From an uncultured Collinsella sp. (GTDB taxonomy: Bacteria > Actinomycetota > Coriobacteriia > Coriobacteriales > Coriobacteriaceae), in NCBI GenBank assembly GCA_902464965.1, contig CABQLI010000032.1, forward strand, positions 1 through 22,130: a stretch of DNA of 22,130 bases, written 5' to 3'. Every line of letters starts with the position of its first letter. Position 1 is the first letter of the stretch. The notes below the pieces were generated by a model. The model was given only the letters and a program-made list of their open reading frames with translations. It was not told the DNA's origin and searched no databases. This document shows positions 1 through 7,296 of this stretch, in pieces. A program made the position numbers and the translations under genes.

Positions 1-118
1 CGGTCACCAGGTGCCCGTAATGGATGGGATCAAAGGTGCCACCCATAATGCCGAGCCTAAACTCCTGCCCGTCCTCTAGAGGAAGCTCGGGCAGACCGAT
101 TCCACCGCGCAGCGACAT
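1..118 (-). CDS. nadD: Nicotinate-nucleotide adenylyltransferase, N-terminal part (cut by window edge)
   Basis: NadD transfers the adenylyl group of ATP to nicotinate mononucleotide, giving deamido-NAD in cytoplasmic NAD synthesis. Only the first 39 residues are present; the gene runs off the left edge. Residues 23-37 read LGIMGGTFDPIHYGH, which carries the GGxFDPxHxGH nucleotide-binding motif of the nucleotidyltransferase family. The N-terminal stretch of about 21 residues before this motif is longer than in many NadD proteins. The ATG lies 3 bases after the obgE stop codon (TAAGCCATG), so the two genes are almost certainly co-translated. The obgE-nadD order is common in Gram-positive bacteria and supports NadD over the related CoaD, which carries a similar motif. 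Confidence 0.88.
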   Translation of the reverse strand, partial: MSLRGGIGLPELPLEDGQEFRLGIMGGTFDPIHYGHLVT

Positions 119-121
119 GGC

Positions 122-1597
122 TTACTCGCCCTCCGGTGTCTCGGTATCGCCCGCGGCATCCGCTGCATCCGTCGCATCGACAACCTCGACGCCCTCATCC
201 GCAGCATCGGCCACGTCAATGGCTTCAACGGCAACGTCCTCGCCAGCATCCTCGAGCTCCTCGTACTCCGAGAAGTCCTCGGCGCCCTCAAAGTCAAAGG
301 CGCGCTGGCAAATGCGGACCTCGTCGCCCGCACGGCAACCGGCCTTCTCGAGCGCATCGTCAACACCCATACGCGCAAACTTATGCTGCAGGTAAATGAC
401 GGCTTCCTCATTTTCCCAGTCGGTCTGAATGACCATGCGCTCGATGGCACGACCGACCACGCGGAAGGCACCGGGCTCTTCCTGGACAATGCGGAAACGC
501 TTCTCTCGCTGCAGGCGACGGCGCTCCCATTCATCGTCGCGCAGAACGACCGGCTCATCGGAAACCGCCAACTCGGCGCGCAGCTTAGCCACCTGCTCGC
601 CCACGGCAAGCATCAGCGTATTAAGGCCGGCGCCCGTCACAGCAGACACGGCAAAGAACATATGGCCATCATCGAGCGCTGCGCGCTTGAGGTCGGCAAT
701 CTTGTCGGCCGTGCCCGGCGCGTCGCACTTGTTGGCAACGACGATCTGCGGACGCTCAGAAAGCTCAGCGCCATACTGCTCGAGCTCACGGTTGATGATA
801 TGGTAATCCTCGACCGGATCGCGATCCTCAAAACCACCCGTCATGTCAACGACGTGCATAATCAGGGCCGTACGCTCAATGTGGCGCAGGAACTGGTGAC
901 CCAGGCCCTTGCCCTCGCTCGCGCCCTCGATAAGACCGGGGACGTCGGCAACGACGTAAGAATATTCGCCGGCACGCACCATGCCGAGGTTCGGCACGAG
1001 CGTGGTAAACGGGTAGTCGGCAATCTTGGGACGGGCGGCACTCATGCGCGCGATGAGCGATGACTTACCCACCGAGGGAAAGCCCACGAGCGCGGCATCG
1101 GCCATAAGCTTCATCTCGAGCTCGATCCAGTGTTCCTCGGCAGGCTCGCCGAGCTGGGCAAACGCGGGCGCGCGACGCACGGACGTCACAAAGTGCGTGT
1201 TGCCCAGACCGCCGGCACCACCGGGGGCCACGACAACGCGCTCGCCGTCGTGCACCAGGTCGGCAATCTCGAACATAGGGGTCTGCGTCTCGGGATCGAG
1301 CTCGCGGACTACGGTACCCATAGGGACCTTGAGAATCAGGTCCTCGCCGCTCTTGCCGTTACGACGGGCACCCTGCCCGTGCGTGCCGCGCTCGGCGCGA
1401 AAGTGATGCTTAAAGCGGTAATCGATCAGCGAAGACAGCTGAGCATCGGCCTGGATGACGACATTGCCGCCACGACCGCCGTCGCCGCCATCGGGGCCGC
1501 CCTTGGGGACAAATGCCTCGCGCCTAAACGACATGCATCCGGCTCCGCCGTCGCCGCCGCACACGTTAATGCGGCTGATATCGGTGAACTGTGACAA
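122..1597 (-). CDS. obgE: GTPase ObgE/CgtA
   Basis: Obg is an essential ribosome-associated GTPase involved in 50S assembly and stress signalling. In the 491-aa product, residues 1-160 form the glycine-rich Obg fold (GGDGGAG, GGPDGGDGGRGG). The G domain follows, with G1 GFPSVGKS at 172-179, switch threonines near 198, G3 DVPG at 218-221 and G4 NKCD at 289-292. An OCT domain occupies about 350-432. A very acidic, Ala/Asp/Glu-rich tail of about 55 residues (437-491) follows, which makes the protein longer than the compact E. coli form. The start is TTG: it begins the conserved N-terminal strand and has GGAGG 8 bases upstream. A terminator hairpin lies directly before that ribosome site. nadD follows after 3 bases. 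Confidence 0.97.
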   Translation of the reverse strand: MSQFTDISRINVCGGDGGAGCMSFRREAFVPKGGPDGGDGGRGGNVVIQADAQLSSLIDYRFKHHFRAERGTHGQGARRNGKSGEDLILKVPMGTVVRELDPETQTPMFEIADLVHDGERVVVAPGGAGGLGNTHFVTSVRRAPAFAQLGEPAEEHWIELEMKLMADAALVGFPSVGKSSLIARMSAARPKIADYPFTTLVPNLGMVRAGEYSYVVADVPGLIEGASEGKGLGHQFLRHIERTALIMHVVDMTGGFEDRDPVEDYHIINRELEQYGAELSERPQIVVANKCDAPGTADKIADLKRAALDDGHMFFAVSAVTGAGLNTLMLAVGEQVAKLRAELAVSDEPVVLRDDEWERRRLQREKRFRIVQEEPGAFRVVGRAIERMVIQTDWENEEAVIYLQHKFARMGVDDALEKAGCRAGDEVRICQRAFDFEGAEDFSEYEELEDAGEDVAVEAIDVADAADEGVEVVDATDAADAAGDTETPEGE

Positions 1598-1613
1598 CAG
1601 AATCGCCTCCTAC

Positions 1614-1657
1614 AAAAAAGAGGGAGACCCTTGAATCCTAAAACTCAAGTGCCTCCC
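1614..1657 (-). terminator. Intrinsic terminator/attenuator between rpmA and obgE
   Basis: Read on the minus strand, GGGAGGCACTTGA (1657-1645) pairs with TTCAAGGGTCTCCC (1635-1622), with about 12 of 13 positions paired. A short loop and then a run TCTTTTTT follow (to 1614). The U-tract ends about 10 bases before the obgE Shine-Dalgarno sequence, so it can act as the end of the rplU-rpmA message and as a partial read-through control of obgE. Confidence 0.85.
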
Positions 1658-1682
1658 ACATATGTGCTCTATGAAGGGTGAA

Positions 1683-1940
1683 TTACGCGTTCGCGAGCGG
1701 GCGTACGCTGACCCTGTGCTTGATACCCTTGTGGAACTCAACGGTACCGTCGACCAGCGCGAACAGCGTGTCGTCCTTACCACGGCCAACGTTCTCACCC
1801 GGGTGGATGTGCGTGCCGTGCTGACGGACGAGAATCGTGCCCGTGGTTACCGTCTGGCCGGCATAGCGCTTCGTGCCAAGGCGCTGACCGCGGGAGTCAC
1901 GGCCATTACGGGAGGAACCGAGTCCTTTTTTGTGTGCCAT
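1683..1940 (-). CDS. rpmA: 50S ribosomal protein L27
   Basis: L27 binds the 50S subunit near the peptidyl-transferase centre. The 85-aa product begins MAHKKGLGSSRNGRDS and contains GQRLGTKRYAGQ, followed by GTKIHPG-like (GTHIHPGENVGRG) and FxLVDGxVxF-type signatures; the length and motifs are those of a complete L27. The N-terminus begins directly with the mature-type AHKKG sequence, so there is no Firmicutes-style cleavable N-terminal extension. The ribosome site (AGTAGG) is weak. The gene follows rplU with a 33-base gap and shares its promoter. Confidence 0.98.
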   Translation of the reverse strand: MAHKKGLGSSRNGRDSRGQRLGTKRYAGQTVTTGTILVRQHGTHIHPGENVGRGKDDTLFALVDGTVEFHKGIKHRVSVRPLANA

Positions 1941-1973
1941 TGTGTATACCTACTCTTTCGTTACGAGTGTAAT

Positions 1974-2348
1974 CTACTCGGCGACGGGAGCCTCGGCAAC
2001 AGCCTCAGCCTCTGCCTTGACAGCCTTCTTGGCGCGGGAGGTAGCCTGAACCTTCACGATCTTCAGCTTGGTGAGCTGCTGACGGTGACCCTTCAGACGA
2101 CGATAGCGCTTGCGCTTGTGGAACTTGAAGACCAGCTGCTTCTCGCCCTTGAACTGCTCAACGATCTGAGCGGTAACCTTGGCCTTGGCCAGCTTGTCGG
2201 GATCGGTGACGATCTTCTTACCATCGTTGAGGAAGATAACCGGCAGGGTGACCTTGTCGCCCTCATTGCCCTCGATCTTCTCGACGGTGATGACATCGTC
2301 GGTGGCGACCTTGTACTGCTTGCCGCCCGTGTTAACGATTGCGTACAT
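1974..2348 (-). CDS. rplU: 50S ribosomal protein L21
   Basis: L21 binds 23S rRNA in the large subunit. The 124-aa product starts MYAIVNTGGKQYKV, the classical L21 N-terminus, and holds the FKxHKRKRYRRxKGHRQ RNA-binding segment at about 84-101. An Ala/Glu/Val-rich extension of about 18 residues follows the conserved core. The frame is open 7 codons further upstream, but the MYAIV start is chosen because it matches the family and has AAGGG upstream. It is the first gene of rplU-rpmA, with a consensus promoter 43 bases upstream. Confidence 0.98.
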   Translation of the reverse strand: MYAIVNTGGKQYKVATDDVITVEKIEGNEGDKVTLPVIFLNDGKKIVTDPDKLAKAKVTAQIVEQFKGEKQLVFKFHKRKRYRRLKGHRQQLTKLKIVKVQATSRAKKAVKAEAEAVAEAPVAE

Positions 2349-2390
2349 GTTTACTTGCCCTTCATGCATCAGTTAGTGCAACAGCCGAAT

Positions 2391-2419
2391 ATAGTAGCAG
2401 GCGAAAATACCCCCGTCAA
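2391..2419 (-). promoter_or_regulatory. Sigma70-like promoter of rplU-rpmA
   Basis: On the minus strand the -35 box is TTGACG (2419-2414), the spacer is 17 bases and the -10 box is TACTAT (2396-2391). Both boxes are close to consensus with ideal spacing. The -35 box overlaps the stop codon of the preceding TIGR03936 gene. The predicted leader to the rplU ATG is about 36 bases. Confidence 0.75.
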
Positions 2420-3228
2420 CGAGTATGTGGAGCAAATCCACAAGTTCGCACAGGTATGGGGCTGACGAGTCGGCCCTCGTCGTCCTCGCATGCTTGATTC
2501 TGACGCTCGACATCGTAGGAGCAGATGGTCACGAGGTCTTGCATACCGGTGGAAACAATAGGTGCATCCACGCCCAGGGTCAAGCCCTGCAACAAAACAT
2601 CAGCCGCAGAAAGCAAAATTTCCGGACGCATGGAGCCCTCGTTGTCGGCATGGGTGTCGAGCATGAGCACCAAATGGTCCGGGCGCTCCCCCGCCGTGAG
2701 CTCATAGCCAACGAGCGTGTGATCCAAATCCAAGCGCTTGCTCTTTTTTCCGCGCGCGTAGTCGATGCCATGGCCCGCGCGCAGCGTGTCGATCGCACGA
2801 TGCACCTCGTCGGCGCTTACGGGCGCCTCGGGGTCCAGATGCAGGTCGATGCGATACGACAGGCGTGTGAGCTGCGCCGTCAACGCCGGCGTGCGCACGT
2901 CGATGTACGCCGCCTCGATGGGTGCCAGATCGGTCGGAGACGCCGCAGCCAGGCGCCCAAACGCCTCGTCGAGCGCCACGAACTCGGTCATAAACAAGTC
3001 ATACCACTCGCAGGTCGACGACGTACCCACCGGTAGCGCCGAAGAGAAGCCCACGCGCATGTGCGGAGAGAAGCCCTGCGTGACGGCATAGGGAAGTCCC
3101 GCACGGCGCACGATGCGCTCAATGGTATGGATCACTTCGAGATGGCCCAGGTACTTAAGGCGATCGCGCTTGCCATAGCGAACACGAAGCCTAAAGAGCG
3201 AGGGGTTGTCGGTCAGGCGCTCACTCAT
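2416..3228 (-). CDS. TIGR03936 / DUF2344 radical SAM-associated protein
   Basis: A 270-aa product with the features of TIGR03936 (DUF2344): the N-terminal RLRVRYGKRDRLKYLGHLE segment and the GLPYAVTQGFSPHMRVGFSSALPVG block at about 44-68. The family has no well-established biochemical role. It is found beside, or fused to, TIGR03960 radical SAM proteins and is suspected to act in RNA or ribosome-related modification. Its ATG overlaps the TIGR03960 stop by 4 bases (ATGA), so the two products are translationally coupled and probably work together. In many other bacteria an RNase E/G gene sits between this pair and rplU; here rplU follows directly. The last codons contain the rplU -35 box. Confidence 0.9.
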   Translation of the reverse strand: MSERLTDNPSLFRLRVRYGKRDRLKYLGHLEVIHTIERIVRRAGLPYAVTQGFSPHMRVGFSSALPVGTSSTCEWYDLFMTEFVALDEAFGRLAAASPTDLAPIEAAYIDVRTPALTAQLTRLSYRIDLHLDPEAPVSADEVHRAIDTLRAGHGIDYARGKKSKRLDLDHTLVGYELTAGERPDHLVLMLDTHADNEGSMRPEILLSAADVLLQGLTLGVDAPIVSTGMQDLVTICSYDVERQNQACEDDEGRLVSPIPVRTCGFAPHTR

Positions 3229-5102
3229 GCGCGATCACCCATCAATACATTCTTGGCGTGGAGCGTGGGGCAGATCCCGCAGCCGGTGCACGACGTGCGG
3301 GTGCAGTCGGGAGTCGTGACGCCCTCGAGCGAGCGACGGTACTCGCGCTCGAGGAAGCCGCGCGTGCAGCCGGGGCTCACGTGCTCCCACGGCAGGCGCC
3401 AGTCCAACTCGTAGGGCAGGTGTACGAGCACGTTGAGGTCGATGCCGTTTTTGGCAGCAGCCTCCTTCCAGTTATCGAGCGAGAAATGCTCTACCCAGGC
3501 GTCAAAGCGAGAGCCCGAGTGCCAAGCATCGATGATGACGGGCGTCATGTCGCGACCGGCGCGGGACAGTGCGGCCTCGATGAGCGAGGTCTCAGCATCG
3601 TGGTAATGCATACGGACGGCACGGTTGCGAACGCTCGTGATAAGCAGCTTCTGGCGACGCTTGACGTCATCGTAGTCGAGCTGCGGGCACCACTGGAACG
3701 GCGTGGCAGCCTTGGGGATAAAGACCGAAACCGAGATCGACACCGAGATCGAGCCGCGACGAGCCTTGGGCACCACGGAACGACCGAGCTCCAGCACGTG
3801 ATCGGCCAGATTGGCGATGGCCACGATGTCCTCATCGCGCTCGCCGGGAAGGCCCATCATAAAGTAGAGCTTCATGCGGTTCCAGCCGGCCTCGAAGGCC
3901 GCCTTGGCCGCACGGTCCAGGTCCTCCTCGGTCACGTTCTTGTTAATGATGTCGCGCATGCGCTGGCTGCCGGCCTCGGGCGCGAACGTCAGGCCGCCCT
4001 TCTTCTCGCCGGCGACCGACTCGGCCATATCCACGCCAAACGAATCCAGGCGCTGCGACGGAATAGACACGCGAATACCCGTATCCTCCAGGCGACGGTT
4101 GAGCCTGCCGAGCACGTCGCGAATACAGGAGTGGTCGGTCGTGGAGAGCGAGGTCAGCGATACCTCGTCATAGCCGGTCTTTTCCAGACCCTGAATCACC
4201 GACGAGACGATCTGGTCGGCCGAGCGCTCGCGCACCGGGCGATACGTCATGCCGGCCTGACAAAAACGACAGCCGCGGGCGCAGCCGCGCAGGATCTCGA
4301 TAGACAGGCGGTCGTGAACCAGCTGCGCATAGGGCACGCACGACTGCGACAGCGGATTCGTGGCGCCGAAATCCTCGACGACGCGCTTGTAGACCACGGT
4401 CGGCGCATCCTTGCCTTCACGCGGCACGGTGTAGCCATGCGGCGAGCAGGGCTCGTCGTGACGAACCTCATAGAGCGACGGCACGTAGTTGCCGGCAATG
4501 GATGCAAGCTGCTCAACAATCTGTGCGCGCGGGACTCCTTCGTCGCGCAGGCGACGATGCAGCTGGCAGGTCTCGAGCAGCGATTCCTCGCCCTCACCGA
4601 TGAGGATGGCATCGAAGAAGGCCGCGTACGGCTCGGGGTTGTACACCGAGGGGCCGCCGGCGATGATGATTGGGTCGTCTTCACCTCGGTCGGCCGCTAA
4701 CAGCGGAATGCCAGCGAGGTCGAGAGCCTCGAGGAAGTTCGTCACCGCCATCTCGTGCGGCACATGCAGACCGACGATATCAAACGAAGCGACCGGCGCT
4801 GCACCCTCGAGCGAGAGCAGCGGAATGCCCGCCTCGCGCATGGCGTCACCCATATCGGGCCACGGCACATAGCCACGCTCGCAGGAGATGCCCTCGGCCT
4901 GGTTAAGGATGTTGTAGAGGATGGCGATACCCTGGTTGGGCAGACCAACCTCGTACACATCCGGGTAGATCAGGCAGCAACGGTAGTCGGCATCGGCCTT
5001 GGAAAGCGTGCCCCACTCGTGATCGATATAGCGGCTCGGCTTCTCGACCTTGGCGAGCAACGGCTCAATTAAATGAAAACAATCTTGGTACGGAACGCGC
5101 AA
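3225..5102 (-). CDS. TIGR03960 family B12-binding-type radical SAM protein
   Basis: A 625-aa product with an N-terminal cobalamin-binding-like region (about 20-200) that includes VGLPNQGIAILY and a GGPSVYNPEPYA stretch. A radical SAM core follows, with the cluster motif CARGCRFC (C274, C278, C281; CxxxCxxC). The C-terminus holds a further cysteine cluster, C600-x4-C605-x2-C608-x2-C611, which could bind a second iron-sulfur cluster. The reaction is not established for the family. The start is TTG with AGGGG 8 bases upstream; the ribosome site sits in the stop codon of the preceding gene. It overlaps the TIGR03936 gene by 4 bases. Its place at the end of the elongasome operon suggests co-transcription with the cell-shape genes. 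Confidence 0.93.
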   Translation of the reverse strand: MRVPYQDCFHLIEPLLAKVEKPSRYIDHEWGTLSKADADYRCCLIYPDVYEVGLPNQGIAILYNILNQAEGISCERGYVPWPDMGDAMREAGIPLLSLEGAAPVASFDIVGLHVPHEMAVTNFLEALDLAGIPLLAADRGEDDPIIIAGGPSVYNPEPYAAFFDAILIGEGEESLLETCQLHRRLRDEGVPRAQIVEQLASIAGNYVPSLYEVRHDEPCSPHGYTVPREGKDAPTVVYKRVVEDFGATNPLSQSCVPYAQLVHDRLSIEILRGCARGCRFCQAGMTYRPVRERSADQIVSSVIQGLEKTGYDEVSLTSLSTTDHSCIRDVLGRLNRRLEDTGIRVSIPSQRLDSFGVDMAESVAGEKKGGLTFAPEAGSQRMRDIINKNVTEEDLDRAAKAAFEAGWNRMKLYFMMGLPGERDEDIVAIANLADHVLELGRSVVPKARRGSISVSISVSVFIPKAATPFQWCPQLDYDDVKRRQKLLITSVRNRAVRMHYHDAETSLIEAALSRAGRDMTPVIIDAWHSGSRFDAWVEHFSLDNWKEAAAKNGIDLNVLVHLPYELDWRLPWEHVSPGCTRGFLEREYRRSLEGVTTPDCTRTSCTGCGICPTLHAKNVLMGDRA

Positions 5103-5112
5103 CGGAAAACCC

Positions 5113-6042
5113 CTAAGCAGCGAGATCTGATGCGTCTTGGTAGGACGCCATAGGACGGGTAGCGCCCGCGACCGTGGTCACCAGATCGCGAACGCGGGAG
5201 AACGTGGCAGTGACCACCTCGTTGGCACGGCTGTAGTCGACATCGCGCTCGTAGAGCGAAACGAGCGCACGGCCCATGCCGTAGGTGCCCGCGGCAGCAG
5301 TGAGCGCCTTGACGACAAACCCAATATGCGGCGTCTGCTTGACGAGTGCGCGGGTGACCGCGCGGATCACAAGACCGCCGGCAAGCACGCCCGCGACCTC
5401 GTAGCCGCGCTCGGGCTTAATGCCGCGTCCAAAGACGGCAGCGAGCTCAAAGAGCATGCCCACCTGCGCCAGCGCCATAACGGGATAATCGGCGCCCGGC
5501 AAAAACACCAGTGCACCGGTCGCCATATTGGTAAGCGCGCACGAGGTGATGATACGATTGGCCGCCGCGATGCGCATGAAGGCAAAGTTCGCCGCAAAAG
5601 CCGTTTCCTTGTCGGTGCGATCGAGAATCCAGCGGGCAAGCGTCTCGAGCAGATACGTCTTATCGGTTGCCGCCACCACGCCGAGCATGGGCGTGGACTC
5701 CTCGATAAACGGCGCCTCCACAGCAGACTCGGCAAGCACGCACACGGGCGCGCCGGCGATCACGAGCTCCTGCACGGCACTCTCCAAGCGGTCGGAACCA
5801 CACGAGAGCACCAGCACCACATCGGTATCGGTCTTTGGAGCAATTCGCTCCTCCCCCAGACGCTCGACGCGCACAATACCCGAGGTCGTCTGCGGCACAA
5901 AGGCGTCACGCACCGTCTCGGCCAGAAAGCGCGAGGCGGACGAATCCAGATAGACCGAGACGCGCACCGGCGTATCGGAATCCTTCTTAACGGACGCGCC
6001 CATCTTAAAAGCGCGGGTCAGCTTATCTACGGGAATTTTCAT
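5113..6042 (-). CDS. DUF697-like membrane protein without a GTPase P-loop
   Basis: The function is unknown. In the 309-aa product, residues about 150-265 resemble the DUF697 (YcjF-like) membrane domain: AAANRIITSCALTNMATG, the LPGADYPVMALAQVGM block, then two further hydrophobic segments ending GTYGMGRAL. In the family this domain often follows an Era-like GTPase domain. Here residues 25-140 look like an alpha/beta domain (VSVYLDSS, DVVLVLSCGSD, APVCVLAES) but contain no GxxxxGKS P-loop and no clear NKxD. It may therefore be a degenerate or unrelated nucleotide-binding fold. It starts with ATG behind GGAGGGG, 18 bases after rodA. TIGR03960 follows with a 10-base gap. A role in envelope growth is suggested only by the operon. 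Confidence 0.75.
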   Translation of the reverse strand: MKIPVDKLTRAFKMGASVKKDSDTPVRVSVYLDSSASRFLAETVRDAFVPQTTSGIVRVERLGEERIAPKTDTDVVLVLSCGSDRLESAVQELVIAGAPVCVLAESAVEAPFIEESTPMLGVVAATDKTYLLETLARWILDRTDKETAFAANFAFMRIAAANRIITSCALTNMATGALVFLPGADYPVMALAQVGMLFELAAVFGRGIKPERGYEVAGVLAGGLVIRAVTRALVKQTPHIGFVVKALTAAAGTYGMGRALVSLYERDVDYSRANEVVTATFSRVRDLVTTVAGATRPMASYQDASDLAA

Positions 6043-6060
6043 AGCAAACCCCTCCAGCGG

Positions 6061-7287
6061 TTACGCGGCGCCCGAACGATGCCGCCATATGGATTGTACG
6101 ATACCCACCGTCAGCAGCTGAATCATCATCGAAGACGAACCGAAGCTAATAAACGGTAGCGGAATACCGGTAATCGGCATCATGCCGATGCACATGCCGA
6201 TGTTTTCGAAGGTCTGGAACGCCCACATGCCAACGATGCCCACACACGAAAGACGTAAAAACAGAGACTCGCACTTAAAGGCAACGCGGATCGTCGAGAA
6301 GATGAGCAGCACGTACAAGCACAGCAGCAAAAAGGAACCGCAAAAGCCAAAGGTCTCGGACAAAAAGGCGAAGACGAAGTCGGTGTGGAACTCAGGCAGA
6401 AAGCCGCCGGCCGACTGCGTCGCATGGCCCAAACCCTTACCAAAGAAGCCACCCGAGCCAACAGCGATAAGCGACTGCTGCAGGTTGTAGGCATCGTCCG
6501 AATCGGCATTATCGGGGTCGATAAAGACCGTCAGACGGTTCATCTGATACTGCTTGATGAGCACATCGTGGCCGAGCAACGAATCAAAGACCGAATCGAG
6601 CGCCAGGACGAGGGCCACCAGGCCCACGAGCAGGGCCAGGGTCGACAGCACCCATTCGCGGCGCGCACCGCTCATACAGATGACGATGGCGCCCGAAACA
6701 AGCACGACCAGGCCCGAGCCCAGGTCGCCCATGGCAACGACGGCCAAAAACGGAATGGACAGCATGCCGCAGAGCTTGACGTAGTCGCGAACGGTATCGA
6801 TGCGACCGTTATACTGCGAGCCAAGCGTAGCAATAAAGAAGATGGTGATGAGCTTGGCAAGCTCAACCGGCTGGAATGTCAAGCCGATACCGGGAATCTT
6901 GATCCAGCCCGTCATGCCCAGACCGCCCGTATAGGACAGACCCGGAATCTTGGGCGAGAAAATCACGATCAGGTCGATGACGAGCAACGCCGTCGAGAAA
7001 TTGGAAATACCGCGCAGGTCGGTACGCCAGACCAGCACCGCCAGCACCGCTCCGATGCCAATTCCCAGCAGATGGCGTGAGAACGAGGCATCGGCCTTAA
7101 ACTGCGAAGCCGACCAGATAATGATGGCACCGTAGGCGACAAGCGCCACAGTAGCCACGAGCACACCGATATGCACCTTTTGGCGAAACGTGCCGCGCGA
7201 GGCCGAAAGTTGCTTGTTGACACGGTCCAGGCTGCTGCGAGAGCCGGTCTTGGTTGAACGGAACAGATCCGCCGGAGAAAAATCCAT
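6061..7287 (-). CDS. rodA: Rod shape-determining peptidoglycan glycosyltransferase RodA
   Basis: RodA is a SEDS-family integral membrane glycosyltransferase that polymerises lipid II for side-wall growth, paired with PBP2. The 408-aa product has a cytoplasmic N-terminus of about 40 residues followed by about ten hydrophobic segments. The SEDS motif HTDFVFAFLSE carries the Asp that is essential in E. coli RodA. The C-terminal PITGIPLPFISFGSSSM segment is the family signature. Neighbourhood (mreBCD, PBP2) selects RodA over FtsW. The ATG is preceded by AGGAGG at 5 bases, and the ribosome site overlaps the mrdA stop (9-base gap). Confidence 0.95.
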   Translation of the reverse strand: MDFSPADLFRSTKTGSRSSLDRVNKQLSASRGTFRQKVHIGVLVATVALVAYGAIIIWSASQFKADASFSRHLLGIGIGAVLAVLVWRTDLRGISNFSTALLVIDLIVIFSPKIPGLSYTGGLGMTGWIKIPGIGLTFQPVELAKLITIFFIATLGSQYNGRIDTVRDYVKLCGMLSIPFLAVVAMGDLGSGLVVLVSGAIVICMSGARREWVLSTLALLVGLVALVLALDSVFDSLLGHDVLIKQYQMNRLTVFIDPDNADSDDAYNLQQSLIAVGSGGFFGKGLGHATQSAGGFLPEFHTDFVFAFLSETFGFCGSFLLLCLYVLLIFSTIRVAFKCESLFLRLSCVGIVGMWAFQTFENIGMCIGMMPITGIPLPFISFGSSSMMIQLLTVGIVQSIWRHRSGAA

Positions 7288-7296
7288 CGCAACCTC

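Noticed and set aside
3258..4700. Long plus-strand frame of 480 codons opposite the TIGR03960 gene
   Set aside because: It is antisense to a gene with clear radical SAM motifs. The composition (His/Arg/Ala-rich) is that of a shadow frame in GC-rich DNA.
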